Shown here: positions 12,374 to 23,224 of the stretch, in pieces
Position numbering within the stretch: position 1 is the first letter of the stretch
Layout: each line of letters begins with the position of its first letter
Assembly: GCA_037127315.1 (NCBI GenBank)
Contig: JBBBDQ010000330.1
Coordinates: 1,963,001 to 2,027,000 of the forward strand
Length of the DNA stretch: 64,000 nucleotides
Source: Ascarosepion bandense
Lineage: Eukaryota; Mollusca; Cephalopoda; Sepiida; Sepiidae
Reading direction: 5' to 3'
Position numbers and translations under genes: made by a program
Notes under the pieces: model-generated
Databases searched by the model: none
The model's input: the letters and a program-made list of their open reading frames with translations, nothing else
What the model was told of the DNA's origin: nothing

Positions 12374-12490
12374 AACTCCGTTCATTATCTTCGGGGTGAA
12401 ACGCTTATAAAAAAAAAATGTTGTCTCTTCATTATCTATCTTTGAATTTGTTCATTATCTATCTTTGAATTTGTTCATTATCTATCATTG
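12112..12490. repeat. TATC-derived minisatellite with pure (TATC)n core
   Basis: Diverged units of roughly 27-30 bp built around 'ctctgttcattatctatct' repeat 6-7 times. They run into a pure (TATC)n tract (about 12310-12371) and resume for two or three units afterwards. The ORF 12094-12375 reads through it as S-V-H-Y-L-S repeats and is not evidence of a gene. Confidence 0.9.
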
Positions 12491-12494
12491 ACTC

Positions 12495-14640
12495 TCTAAC
12501 TATCAGCTAGAACGACTTACCGATTAACTAAAATATTCTCATCAATTTTGACTATTATAGTAAGTTCAGTTTTTACTAATTATCATTCACCTCCTGCCTT
12601 GTGTCAGACAAACTAAACTTAGTAAATAAATGTATTTTTCTTGGGATTTTATTTTAAGATTATTCTTGCTCATTATACCACGAAGATCATGTAGTATGGG
12701 AGGTCAATAGTAACTCACTGTTACCCACATACTGTTCACTGGAAACACACATAGACGACACTAAAATAAAACAATATGTACATACATAAACTGAAAATAC
12801 ATTACACACATATTTAGCGAGACTTTTACCAGGATTTTACTGAGCTTAGGGTTTTAAGTGGGAAAAACCACTATCTTTTTAGCGCTTGACGTGCATCTAC
12901 TAAGTTTGAGAACAAGTTCTCGTTGTGTCGAAATGTGCTTCGCTATGCTGTTAAGCTAAATTTCCATAAAAGTCGCACAGATTGATGTGTTTATTTAATT
13001 AATCTTAAAAAGTTTCATTGGCTGAAAATTATTTAGTTTTTCTTTAATCTTAAACCGACTTTGTATATCGTGTTATTTTTGTATCTGGAAATGATTTCCT
13101 AGATAAATCTTTGTTGATTTTTAATTTCCAGTGTGTGGAAAGCTACTTGATTGAAACATTCGTTACGATGTTTTATTAGGGCTCTGATAAATACGTATAT
13201 AGATAGATTTATCAACAATTGTTTAGATCGAATGTGTATTAAAGGCAATTAATTAAAATTATTTATCACCTGAAATTGTGACATTTTTACGTTTTTTTAA
13301 TATGTGAGATAAAATTGTGTAAAAAAACAGAATAAAGTAAATAGCAGACAAATAAACACACATACAAAATTAACAAAGCATTTTTCTTTCATTTCATCTC
13401 CATTTGCAACAATATATAATTTACCTCTCATGTATTTTTCCATTGGTTTCGTTCTCAAACACAGGGCACTCGGTTGATTAGGGGGCGCAGCACACTGAGC
13501 ACAAGCGAGATAGAATGGGACGGAAGTCCTGCAACACAAGGCTGCATTCTATGACAAGCACAACAAACAAGAACAAAACAATAACAATTGTTACAAAGAA
13601 AAAAAAAACACAAAAACAAAACAAAACAAAGTAAAACATTTTAAAGATGAAAGTTAAAACAGATTTTCGTGGAAAAAATACAAAAACAAATGAAGAAAAA
13701 CGAATTAAGATAATATAAAACATCAACAACAATAAAATACAGAAATAAAAAGTAAGATCGTGTGATAGCCTTTCATTATCTATTAAATTATTAGCACTTA
13801 CTATTCCTAGCTTAGTTTGGCAAAAGACTTGTAGAGCAATAACAATTGTAAACGGTTTAAATTCGGACGGAAAACCTGCTGTCGCTAATTACTTCTGATA
13901 TTTTTAATAAAGTTGAAACATTTTCAGCTCTAATAATATATTCAGTAATACTTGCGCCACTTAATTTTTGCAGGTAGGTTCATTCAGTATACAAAGAAAT
14001 TATTTTCGGTTTTCCTTTTGAATATCTGTGCTTTTTCTCAAAATTTGTAGTGCTTTTTTTCTATCGTTAGTTGGTCTCTCTCATTATAAGAGACAGACTT
14101 CAATCATTGAGAAGTTAGATTAATGCGGCAAACGCGTTTACATTATTTTCGCAGTACACTTATTCATTGGAACGATCGAATGGTGCCAAGATTGTGTCGT
14201 GTAATTTCTGGATTCTCATTTATCCTAAGAATGTTACTTCCCATAGTTCGTATTTTGATTCGTCACCATTGAAACTGAGTCTATTCCTGGGCTCATAACC
14301 TGTAGAGTGAATGGTTATAGTTAAATGTAAATAAATGTCAGAACTGCCCAACAAATCGAATTGACAAAGTTTGCAATAAACAATAACAACAGAAAGAAAA
14401 GAACAGGACAAAAATAATATAAAACAAGCAAACAATATATGCAAGGTACAGCAACAGTAATAAGGCAAAGCAACAGTAATATGGCAAAAAGTTCACAAAC
14501 TAACAATGGTGTTAACACAAAAAGAGGATACAAACAAGCAATCACAGCGTTCTGACTTCAAGACAAAAATAACCGGAACTGAGTCGGATGAGACCAAGAA
14601 GTGGTTTATTTTATAGGTTAGGAAAATCTCCCAGTATGTA
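12495..14640. other. No gene recognised; A-rich tracts
   Basis: About 2.1 kb of AT-rich DNA. It has A-rich, C-interrupted tracts (13560-13640, 14380-14480) whose minus-strand frames give low-complexity Phe/Leu/Val ORFs. A short GC-richer patch at 13440-13555 is unassigned. Confidence 0.45.
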
Positions 14641-14641
14641 T

Positions 14642-15125
14642 TTGTCTATACTTCTGAGATGAGGTAGTCTTTACACTATTTACACTATACAGACTATTAT
14701 TCCTCATCTTTATTGCCATGTTTACGACGTTTCGTTGTACGCGCCGACTTTCTTCAGGTGCTAGGAATTTCGAACCGAACCCTTTCTTTATCACGATCAC
14801 TGGGGTATATCATTCTCATTCCTTGTGCAAACCCATTTCTGGTAGCCATGAGTTATCTCCCTTTGATTTAACACTTAACATTATTTTCTCACTACTGCTG
14901 TAACCTGGTATTGAACGCACAACTCTTTGGGTCCAGTCACCGGAACTAACCAACTTTTATATACACTGAGCCATGTGTCCTCACATAGCCCAGTGGATAT
15001 AGACGTTGGTTAGTTCAAGACCAGGCTACATTCCTAGCACCTGAAGAAGGCCGGAGCGAAAAACGGCCGAAACATCGTAAACACGGCAACAAAGACAAGA
15101 ACAATATTCCGAATAATGTAAATAA
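14642..15125. mobile_element. Head-to-head pair of tRNA-headed hammerhead-type repeats
   Basis: Two copies of one repeat lie in inverted orientation with heads meeting near 14975-14985 and tails running outward. Each copy has a tRNA-like head with an A box (TGGCTCAGTG left, TAGCCCAGTGG right), and the left copy keeps a B box (GCGTTCAATACC). Each ends in a hammerhead-like core: CTGAAGA, a GC stem, GAAAC, a 3-nt loop, GTA. The cores lie at 14723-14757 (minus) and 15041-15079 (plus). The right copy has lost most of the body between head and core. Helix I of a hammerhead is not evident in either copy. The same family occurs at 54655-55290 and 20572-20890. A Penelope-like terminal repeat or a hammerhead-bearing SINE are the two readings. 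Confidence 0.75.
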
Positions 15126-15371
15126 TACCTCCAGTATGTATCTGTGTGTTTGTCTCTAAATATGGAGAGATGCACTTTTTTGAGCAATTCCTCGCAAATG
15201 ACAAATTTTCGTCTAATTTGAGTCTATTCTAAAAGTAAGTGGCATTATTTTTTGTTGGTATATTTTGTCCCCACCTCCCCACCATTGTGTCCTTGTGTTT
15301 GACAAGTTTGGTCACATTTTATTTTGAACTGCTATTTTTTTTATTCATTCGTGCTGTGTGGTGGTGACCTT

Positions 15372-16075
15372 TAGAAAAAATGGCAGGGATACCCCAGCAC
15401 GGAGCCACAGGAAAAACCTGTTTTTCTTAACTCATTGGCTTGGTCATATCAGAGCCCCCTCTCAAATGACACCTAGAAATTTAGTGACATGAAGGAACAT
15501 TACCGGCAGTATATCACCGGTAAGTGAGCTCCTGACAGTTTAAGAGGCACTGAACGCAGTGGCTACGAGGACTATGTGCCTTCTGACCAAGGACGTCAAA
15601 ACACGGAAATTGATATCTATCAGCAGGGATACTACGAAAGAGGCGCTAAAAACACTCAATATTGAAGCCAAAAAGGCTCAATGTCATGCGGAACATCTTG
15701 CTGACAACAAAGGAAGCGGTGAAGGAGTTGGCGGTGAGCATCTTCAACACCAAATCGGTGAGGTTGCGAACCGAATAGATGGGCACCTACAAGACCAGGA
15801 TAACGTTACACGGGGTGCCATGGACACTTTCGAGAACCACCTGCGGGAGTTCTTCTCACAATATGGATCCGTCAGAGATGTCACTCTAATCATCAGCAAA
15901 GTGGGCACTATCACTGGAAACTTTGTGCTCTAGGTAACGTTGTCATAAGACCTTACGTGTTACTTCTTGGCCATGATCGGCTACGTCCTGAAATGACAAG
16001 GCACATAGAAGAAGTATGGTCACAAGTATGGGGCCACTCAGTGAGGATCCTACTAATTACACTATGCTAATGATT
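15372..16075 (+). pseudogene. Unrecognised decayed ORF, likely TE-derived
   Basis: GC content rises here relative to the flanks. The main frame (15559-15933, 124 aa) has the feel of real protein: an acidic/amphipathic segment and a C-terminal LREFFSQYGSVRDVTLI stretch that resembles an RRM beta-alpha-beta start (weak, by eye). After its stop at 15933 the +1 frame continues with GNVVIRPYVLLLGHDRLRP and about 25 more residues, so a frameshift probably split one coding region. An upstream frame (15380-15430) starts MAGIPQHGA. I cannot assign a family. A retrotransposon gag or ORF1 protein with an RNA-binding domain is one possibility. Confidence 0.4.
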
Positions 16076-16079
16076 TGCT

Positions 16080-16555
16080 TCTGTAGATTGTTAGCCTTTT
16101 TCTTATTGAGTGGAATCCTGCAGAGTTATTGCGATTTTAGGTTTTTAACATATACGGCAGACGAAGAATCACTTCTAAAACAATTCTGACATTTGATTTC
16201 ATTTTGCGAAGTAAATAAAGCCGAAAACTTTTCAGCACATCCTCGCACATATACAGAGGAATTGCATTTGTCCCAGCAAGTCGAGTAGTTATTATTTTGC
16301 TTTAGAGAACGGAGCTGATTTCAAAAAATGTTAAAAAAAAAAAGAAAAAAGAAAGAAAGAAAAAGATAGATAAAAAAAGAAAGCAACCACAAGAAACAAA
16401 CGTAAAAAATCCAGTTTTGCATGGTTTGTGTTAATTTAATCAATACAATCAGTAGAACCAGGATATTGCTTAAAGTTTCGCGTTATCTTAAGCATATAAA
16501 GTTCATTGAGTCAGTGAATGGCCATTCCTTTTATTTTACGTTGTCTTAACATGTT
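16080..16555. other. No gene recognised
   Basis: AT-rich with an A/G-rich tract at 16335-16385. Confidence 0.45.
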
Positions 16556-16559
16556 TAAC

Positions 16560-16930
16560 ATTATTTCTGTGCCGCGACCGACTATAATCAAGCCGGCAGA
16601 CGACTTTCTTTTTACAGACATAGGAACAGCAATAAATTGCATCATTTGTACTAAATATCTACTTGGAACAAAGTCGTAGAGTTAATGAAGAAACCATTAC
16701 AGATTTTACCATGTTTTTAAATCTTTCATCTTATTTTATGTTTGGTATTTATGCTAAACTAAGTATACTTTGGTACTATTTGTCTCGTGTTTGGCTGTAA
16801 TCAATCCGACTGACCGCTTTCTTTTCATAGACAACAATAAACCAATAAACATGGAGACAACAATAAACCAACAAACTTCGTCATTTGCAAGAGATCTCTA
16901 CTCGAGACAACGTCGTAAGATTAAATATTT
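16560..16930. repeat. Diverged tandem duplication
   Basis: Two related segments, about 16560-16690 and 16785-16930, share ordered blocks: CGACTATAATCAA/ctgtaatcaat, CTTTCTTTTTACAGACA/CTTTCTTTTCATAGACA, CATCATTTG/CGTCATTTG and caaagtcgtagagttaa/caacgtcgtaagattaa. The spacing is about 225 bp. Function unknown. Confidence 0.55.
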
Positions 16931-17299
16931 AATATGAGGGTTTAAAATCGTCGTTAATGGCTTAATCAGTAGTTACTAAATAGCAGTTTCATATTTTTCT
17001 CAAAACATGTCAGTATAGCCAGGCAACAATGCTATGACACAGCAATAGTAAAGGTTTATTTATTTAGACATTTTCAAAGAAAATTGGCAGCAAGTAACAC
17101 ATTACTCAATAAGTCCCGGGCCTGACATATAGATGGCGTCACTAATAAAAAATTCATATGATTTTTATAAAGTACTAACCTTCAAATGGCATGTGACAAA
17201 ATTTGGGTCCAATCGGATTATTAGTTTAAAAATTCAGTTATTTAAGTGAAGCTATTGTTGCAAATTTTCAAAACAATGTAAAAATCTGAATTTCGTGTG

Positions 17300-17469
17300 T
17301 TGATAAAGCATTGCTTTCTGATGGGAAAAATACTGTTCAAGCAAAGCAATGGCTTGATAAACTCCATCGAAAACAACGGTTAAGAGGTGGTATGATGACT
17401 TTAAACGCAGTCGCACAGACACAAATGATGCTGAACGCTCAGGTCGCCCAAAATCGGCAGTTGTTCCCG

Positions 17470-17521
<52 letters not shown>

Positions 17522-18305
17522 GTTTTGGTCGATCGTAAATTGAAGTTGCATGAGATAGCAGAGGAGTTGAACATATCAGAAGGCAGTGTATTTATCATTT
17601 TTGCATGAACATTTATCAATAAAAAATTGTTTTTAAAGTGGGTACCGCGTTTGCTCATAGTCGAAAAACAACAATGCGTCGACGATTCAGATCGTTGTTT
17701 GGAACTGTTTCAATGTAACCAGAAGGAGTTTTTGCGTAAATATGTGACAATGGATGAAACATGGATCCACCACTTTACTCCTGAGTCAAATGGACTGCAG
17801 CAGGTGATAGCCGTACAAAGCAACTAAAGACATAAGCAGGCAATGTTTTAGACTCCGTATTTTGGGATGTACAATGTATTTTGTTCATCGATTACCTTCG
17901 GAAAGGAAGAATCATCAATAGTAAATATTATATAGCACCGTTGGTGCATTTGAAGGAAGAAATCGCCAAAAAAACAGCCACAAATGAAGAAGAAAAAAGT
18001 GATCATTTACCAAGACAGCGCACCGTGTCAGAAGTCGATTGCAACAATAGCAAAACTACATGAATTGCACTTCGAATTGCTTCCGCATCCACCCTATTCT
18101 CCAGATCTGGCCCCCAGTGACGACTGGCTGTTTACAGACCTCAAAAGAATGCTCCAGGGAAAGAGATTTGGCTCCAATGAAGAAGTGATATCGGAAACTG
18201 AGGCGTATTTTGAGGCTGAAGACACATCGTTGTACAGGCATCGAATTGTTAGAGAAGCGTTGGAATCAGTGTATCACCCTAGAAGGCGACTATATCTAAT
18301 CTAAA
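17300..18305 (+). pseudogene. mariner transposase (D,D34D), broken
   Basis: Cut-and-paste transposase of the Tc1/mariner superfamily, which excises and reinserts DNA at TA sites. In order: NTVQAKQWLDKLHRKQ, a WYDDFKRSRTDTNDAERSGR-like linker in another frame, a second helix-turn-helix part (LKLHEIAEELNISEG), WVPRLL, then the catalytic region VTMDETWIHHFTPES (first Asp), IYQDSAPCQKS (second Asp) and HPPYSPDLAPSD (third Asp). There are exactly 34 residues between the last two aspartates, so it is D,D34D. The stretch ends KRMLQGKRFGSNEEVISETE and continues to the C-terminus. At least three frameshifts, a stop near 17827 and the CA expansion after the Pro-Glu-Asn segment make it inactive. Confidence 0.92.
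17476..17519. repeat. (CA)n inside mariner transposase
   Basis: About 22 CA units lie within the former transposase reading frame, between the linker and the second DNA-binding part. Confidence 0.95.
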
Positions 18306-18319
18306 TCTATCTAAATCAA

Positions 18320-18644
18320 TCTAATCTTATTTATAAATTAAACTTTGTCTGTGTGTGTGTGTGTGTCTGTGTGTGTGTGTATCCGTTACCTTATAGACTC
18401 CGAAACGGCTGAACCGATTTTCTTGAAAATTTACACAGTTGTACTATAAGCATCTGTGAGTGGTTCTTAGCTAGGTTTTGTGTCGAGGTACCCCAGATAA
18501 ATATCAAAAATCGATAATAAAAAAATTAGGTTATAGAAGGAGTGGTCCGATTTTAATCAAATTTGATACACTCATAGACAAAGACAAAAGAAACGATATT
18601 CAGAAGTTTCAAGGTTGCAGTTCTTACAATAGTGCAGAAAATCG

Positions 18645-18696
<52 letters not shown>

Positions 18697-18865
18697 GCAA
18701 GATGTTTCTGTGTGTGTCTGTATGTCCTTTATACAAATCCACAATTTTTATCCTATTCTCACCAAACTTCACACAAATATTCTTTAGGCAGAGTCTGAAC
18801 TTCAGGACTATGGATTAGTTTTAAAGCTTTCATTACACCCGAGTAACGCCGGGCTATACTGCTAG
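18320..18865 (+). mobile_element. Non-autonomous Helitron, copy B
   Basis: Starts TCTAATCTTATTTATAAATT and ends ACGCCGGGCTATACTGCTAG, with host A before and host T after. This fits Helitron insertion between A and T without target duplication. The 3' end has a short hairpin (CCCG/CGGG is intact in copies C and D; here CCCG...CGGG with GAGTAACGC loop) about 11 bp before CTAG. A second 5'-end-like start, after an internal (TA)n at 18648-18692, reads AAAAGGCAAGATG as in Helitron A. It sits inside a mariner. No Rep/helicase sequence is present. Confidence 0.9.
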
Positions 18866-19127
18866 TTGATTAATAAAGTCGAAATTTGCCTAAAAGTTGT
18901 TGTTTTATTAGTTAGGCCCGATATTTATTGAGTGATATGTTAAATAATCATCAGAGCTGTTTTGACTTGAAGACACTGCAAATCTATGATTTCTAATCTT
19001 CAGTATATCCGCTCGTTTCTGAGTTTGCTCGTTTGATCAGGCTTACAAAGACATGTGGTAATGTAAATATGTTAATCGGATTTTAGTTATAGTTCAGGTA
19101 TGTATCCTTCCAGGGCCATACACGGTT

Positions 19128-19272
19128 TTAAATTCAGAGAGTTCAGTTAGTCCGGCTATTTAACCAATATCTGGGGGAGCAGATTCTTATCTTTTCTAAT
19201 GCTATTTGTATGAAAGTGAATATTTCTCATTCCGAGCTGATATCCATTGCACCACAACGCACATCCAGGCTA
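19128..19272 (-). mobile_element. SINE head fragment
   Basis: On the minus strand it reads GGATGTGCGTTGTGGTGCAA (A-box region) then CGGAATGAGAAAT, followed by a shortened body. The B-box part is missing. Confidence 0.7.
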
Positions 19273-19274
19273 AT

Positions 19275-19860
19275 ATATATTGCCCAAATGAAAAGATTTT
19301 AGTTACAATCCTAAAGTGTGTTTTTTTTCTTCACCATAAGGTTTTAGGACATTGTCATTTACAGCAATCTGGTGATTTTATAAGAAATTAGTTTCTTGAA
19401 TAAAATGTTCTTCAAATGTAGTTATTCTGAGATTTTTTTTAAAATTTGTTTTGTAACAAGACGAGATTTTGCTAAAAAAGTGCGATAATATTCATATTTA
19501 CTGCCATCGTCTGTAATCAAAATATTTGTTAGTTAAACGAGTTTTTATTTTATTCTATTTTATTTCTTTTTTTACTACGAAGAGTTATTGAAAAGTTTTC
19601 AGAAGGAATAATTAATTAAGAAGAAACAATTAATTCTGATGTTTGGTCATTTGGTTAGATTTAGGGAACTAGGTCAGTTAAGAACTTTTCTGCATACACT
19701 AGTGTAATTAAAATTTACATTTGTTACTGATTTCTATGAATAAATTTTATAGAAATAGGGAAAGATCATTTCCAGAATCATCCACTCTGTTACAAATAAA
19801 TTCGTTTAAATGCGAACACTCCTTCTCAAATATTCTTCATCAATATTTGTATAATTAGAA
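19275..19860. other. No gene recognised
   Basis: AT-rich spacer. Confidence 0.45.
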
Positions 19861-19862
19861 TG

Positions 19863-19864
<2 letters not shown>

Positions 19865-19916
<52 letters not shown>

Positions 19917-20095
19917 GAGAGAAAGAGAGAGAGAAATTGAAGGAAAGAGGAAGAGATAGAAAGAGATAGAGAGATAAAGAAGGAGAGAGAGAAAAAGAAA
20001 GAAAGTGATGAAGAGAAGAGAGAGATAAATTGAAAGAGAGAAAGAGAGGGAGAGGGAGAGGGAGAGGAAGACAGAGAGAAAGAGAAAGCGAGGGC
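19865..20095. repeat. Long polypurine (GA)n tract
   Basis: About 230 bp of almost pure purine on the plus strand, beginning with about 25 perfect AG units and degrading into AGAGGGA/GAAAG variants. The Ser/Leu-rich minus-strand ORF 19863-20225 is an artefact of this repeat. Confidence 0.95.
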
Positions 20096-20136
20096 GGCGT
20101 AGATTTAGGAGCAAATGAAATTCATTTCTTTTTTTG

Positions 20137-20437
20137 AGTTCGATATTGGATATCGACTCGGAAACGAGAAATCGAGGAGCCGAGTTCGAATTCCAGCTGA
20201 ATTCATTGCATTCACTTACGCGCAAATACCCTTGGGAAAGGTATTAATCCGTCTCTTCCTTCCAGTTATGGGTTAAATAGCAGGACAGATTGGGTTCTAT
20301 AGCCTTGGTCGGCAACCAGTCTACCGCAGAAAGCAATGGCAACCTACTGCGGGATAATCTTCTGCCCAGTCAGTCATGTTTCTTTCGAGACATGATCGTC
20401 CAAAGCGTGTATCACGTATGGTACTTAACTGAGTATA
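20137..20437 (+). mobile_element. tRNA-derived SINE, nearly full length
   Basis: Common SINE with B box GAGTTCGAATTCC, core CCTTGGGAAAGGTATTAATC, the CCTACTGCGG block and the end GGTACTTAACTGAGT. The first bases of the head are replaced or diverged. Confidence 0.92.
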
Positions 20438-20571
20438 CTTTCTGTTAATAATATATTCTGTCACCTAGTATATAGGAAACAGTAATACGGAGTGCTAGAG
20501 AAAAATAATTACAAACAATAAAATTGTAATATTAGCTCTGGTAAAAACATAGTTACTGAGACATTCGGCTT

Positions 20572-20890
20572 AAAATTCCCAAAATGGCTTCAAAGACACA
20601 TGGATAAAAGCGTTGGTTGAATCCAGTGACTTGAGTCAAAGCAGTTGTGAGTTCACCACCTGGTTGCAAAAAGCTTAAAGTTGAGTTAAAGGAAGAAAAT
20701 TGATACTGAGACATCTGGAAGAGGCATGAATTGTGGAAATAGAACAATCTACTCTGGTGAACGAAATTAAGTGTTCATTTCAAAATTTCAGTCACCTGAA
20801 GAAGAGCGTAAAACGGCCGTAACATCATGAATATGGCAAGAAAGATGAGGACAACAGCCCGAACAATGTAAATAATGTAAATAATTGCAA
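20572..20890 (+). mobile_element. tRNA-headed hammerhead-type repeat, single copy
   Basis: Related to 14642-15125 and 54655-55290 but in a single orientation. The head carries CACATGG...AAAAGCGTTGG and the B-box-like GTGAGTTCACCACC. The tail carries CTGAAGA at 20796-20802, a CG-rich stem, then GTAAC in place of GAAAC, followed by the shared end AAGATGAGGACAACAGCCCGAA. The core substitution should abolish hammerhead activity. Confidence 0.65.
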
Positions 20891-20894
20891 TATA

Positions 20895-22055
20895 TCATCT
20901 CAGAAATATAGAAAAATTTTAAATCTTTTTTATAACCATTTTCTAATACTTTTGCATACATTTTTTCTTTTTTTAAACTGCAGGATTTTCATATTTATAG
21001 ACAATTTATGCTTGATATTTGCTGTCAAATTATCTAAGTATATTATACATTCCATTAATATAAGGAGTGTAGAGAAAGTTTTTCATCGTTATCATTATTT
21101 AAAGCTAGTCGTTTAAATTAATATTAGCTTCTCAAGTATTTTTATCAATATTATATGTTCAGTTAAAATGTCCACTGCTAAAGTGAACGAGATTTTAAGT
21201 AAGAGAATTTGCTTGGTTGATTTTGTTTAGCGGTATATCAACTTCTACGGATTATTTAATGCCGAAATCTAAATATTTTGAACGCAATTTTATGAATTCA
21301 GTTAAATATATTTTGAAGAGATCTCTATGCCTTCAACTACAGATAAAATGTATTGCAGGTCATTTTGCTGTAAAAATGTATTATTGGTCAATTTAATATA
21401 AATATGTATTGTTAGTGATTTTGGTGATATGTATTGTTGATGATTTCACTATAAATATATTGTTAGTCATTTTATTATAAATATGTATAGTTGATCCCTT
21501 ATATATAAAAATATAATGCTGGTATTTTACTATAAAAATGTATTTTTATATTTTCATAGTGGTTTGTTTGGGAGTTCACTATTTGCTCATATCTGGGACA
21601 CTACTAGGTGCTCTCACTCCGGGTCAAAGTGGACCCGGGAACAACAGCTGGTTTCACGCTCCTCACAACTTCCAATTTCTAGATCAGAGGTTTTGCTGCC
21701 GGATGAAGTTTCATTTATTTCCGGTTGTCCGAAGCTAGATTAAAGTGGGTGTATTTGAAAGCATAATCAATTTAAACATTTGTCAAATGTAATCATTGTT
21801 TAAAATTGGCGATTGGGGATGTTGAATTTTAACCTGGGTAATATCATTCTCATTATTTAATTTCGTCTCAATAAATAATCCGACCTTTTTTCGTTTGGTT
21901 TTATCTTTTGATTTCAAGGCCATTTCTTTTTCAAATTATATACGAAGTAAATGTAAACTTATATTTTCTGAAACTAACACCTACTGCCATCTGGTGATAA
22001 AGCAGAAAACTTATTCACGCCTTGAATCAGCGTGACAATTATATTATTATTCTTT
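20895..22055. other. No gene; GC hairpin and a dispersed repeat
   Basis: Contains a GC-rich perfect hairpin CCGGGTC-aaagtg-GACCCGG (about 21618-21637) in a local GC-richer patch that gives two overlapping short ORFs. A segment at 21940-22015 (AACACCTACTGCCATCTGGTG) recurs at 22870-22945. No gene recognised. Confidence 0.55.
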
Positions 22056-22059
22056 TCAT

Positions 22060-22725
22060 CGATATCACTCCATGCAAGGCATTAAAGCCACTAAGACAAA
22101 AGGAGTTACAGGATGTGGAAGAATTAGGAACAGAATCATTAATAATGAACTGGAAGAGAAAAGGGTAATCAGGAGGACAGTAGATAGTGATTGACATTGC
22201 ATTTAACTTTGTGCTTAAGTTGACTGGAAAGCATGAAGTCGGAAGGGAGCTCCATAGGCGGAAAGTGCAAGGAAAAATCTGTTAGCATAGAACTTACGGT
22301 TATATCTAGCTAGCTCAACTATAAATTGATCAGATCTAGACGCCAATCTAGTACTCCGTTTAAATTCAGAAGGTCTAGGTACCACAGTGAAGAGCTCATC
22401 CGAACGGTTATAAAGAAAGAACTTATAGAAAAAACACAGAAAGGCAACCATGCGGTGGTGGGAAAGTGACTGAAACCGAACTGTTAGATCAGGACCAATA
22501 ATATTGCTGCTTCTTCTCTGAATTTTATTAAGGATCTCAAGGTAAATAGCAGAGGCACCAAACCATACGTGGTAACAATATTCTATGCATGGACGAATGT
22601 AATCAATATAGTTTTCCACTTTATGTCAGCTGAGAATGTTAGCTCGAGAAGGCTCAATGAGTCACTTTCCTGGAGGTTAGCATCAGTTATGCTGGTGAAA
22701 GACAGAGATTGGGTCTGTCAGATGA
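22060..22725 (-). pseudogene. LINE-A reverse transcriptase C-terminal copy
   Basis: Minus-strand 5'-truncated LINE-A. It encodes IRPCIEYCYHVWFGA (compare IRPCMEYCCHLWSGA in the longer copy), LDL-type linker IQRRSSNIIGPDL, FYKFFLYNRSDELF and a degenerate C-terminus, then the 3' tail near 22070. Upstream on that strand ADIKW (compare FSDPKW) is still visible. Stops and frameshifts present. Confidence 0.85.
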
Positions 22726-22959
22726 TTACGACCTTTTTTTTTAGTCTGTTAATATTTTTGTCCTTAATTCATAATTTGTTTATAAAAAAGAATTATTTCA
22801 AATTCTGACACAATCTGTTTTCTTTGATTCCGTAATAACAAAACATTGATTGATCATCAACCAATCTATATAACATTGAAGCAGTTTATATTTTTTACTG
22901 ACATTGACACCTACTGCTACTTAGTGATAAAATAAAGAACTAATCCTCTACAGCAATGT

Positions 22960-23118
22960 TTCTAGACTATTTTTTTTTTACTTCAGCGCGCTTTTGTAGA
23001 TAAAACTCTGGGGCACACTTTAAATTTAAATAAGAAAAAAATTATTCGGACTAAATTAGTATGAAGCTTGTACTTATTGTTTTACTAATTTTACCCTTTT
23101 GGCTTACAATAAAACTGC
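22960..23118. repeat. Dispersed repeat module, possibly hAT-derived
   Basis: The part 23036-23118 (TTATTCGGACTAAATTAGTA, TATTGTTTTACTAATTTTAC) recurs at 31396-31480. The left part CAGCAATGTTTCTAGAC ... GGGGCACACTTT looks hAT-terminus-like, but I could not find the other end or a target duplication. Confidence 0.5.
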
Positions 23119-23222
23119 TGATAGATTTATTTTTACCCTTAGCAAAGTGAGACCGCCGCTAACGCGTAGTGAGATAAAAAGATTGGGCACAGGGGGGATT
23201 GAAGAAATGATAAAAGATAAAC
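23118..23222 (-). mobile_element. LINE-A variant 3' UTR
   Basis: Almost identical to 27915-28020, where the same sequence is joined to LINE-A coding sequence. Here only the 3' UTR is present, abutting the tail of the longer LINE-A copy. Confidence 0.7.
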
Positions 23223-23224
23223 TG

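Larger units (their letters stand above)
17097..18940 (+). mobile_element. mariner transposon interrupted by a Helitron
   Basis: TA target duplications at 17095-17096 and 18941-18942 bound terminal inverted repeats, ACACATTACTCAATAAG on the left and the complement of ACATATCACTCAATAAA on the right. The total is 1844 bp. Subtracting the 546-bp Helitron at 18320-18865 leaves 1298 bp, a normal mariner length. A (CA)n tract at 17476-17519 has expanded inside the coding region. Transposase details are given separately. Confidence 0.93.

Noticed and set aside
12094..12375. 93-codon ORF with S-V-H-Y-L-S repeats
   Set aside because: Arises from the TATC-derived minisatellite, with no flanking coding evidence.
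13297..13732. Hydrophobic minus-strand ORFs resembling membrane proteins
   Set aside because: Low-complexity Phe/Val/Leu runs from A-rich DNA; no conserved motif.
15041..15079. Claim of an active hammerhead at the tRNA-headed repeats
   Set aside because: Core and helices II/III fit, but flanking sequences do not pair as helix I, so activity is not claimed.
19863..20225. 120-codon Ser/Leu/Phe-rich minus-strand ORF
   Set aside because: It is the complement of the polypurine tract followed by SINE sequence.
21618..21637. piggyBac terminus suggested by CCGGGTC...GACCCGG hairpin
   Set aside because: No TTAA target duplication or second end could be found, so I leave it as a hairpin.
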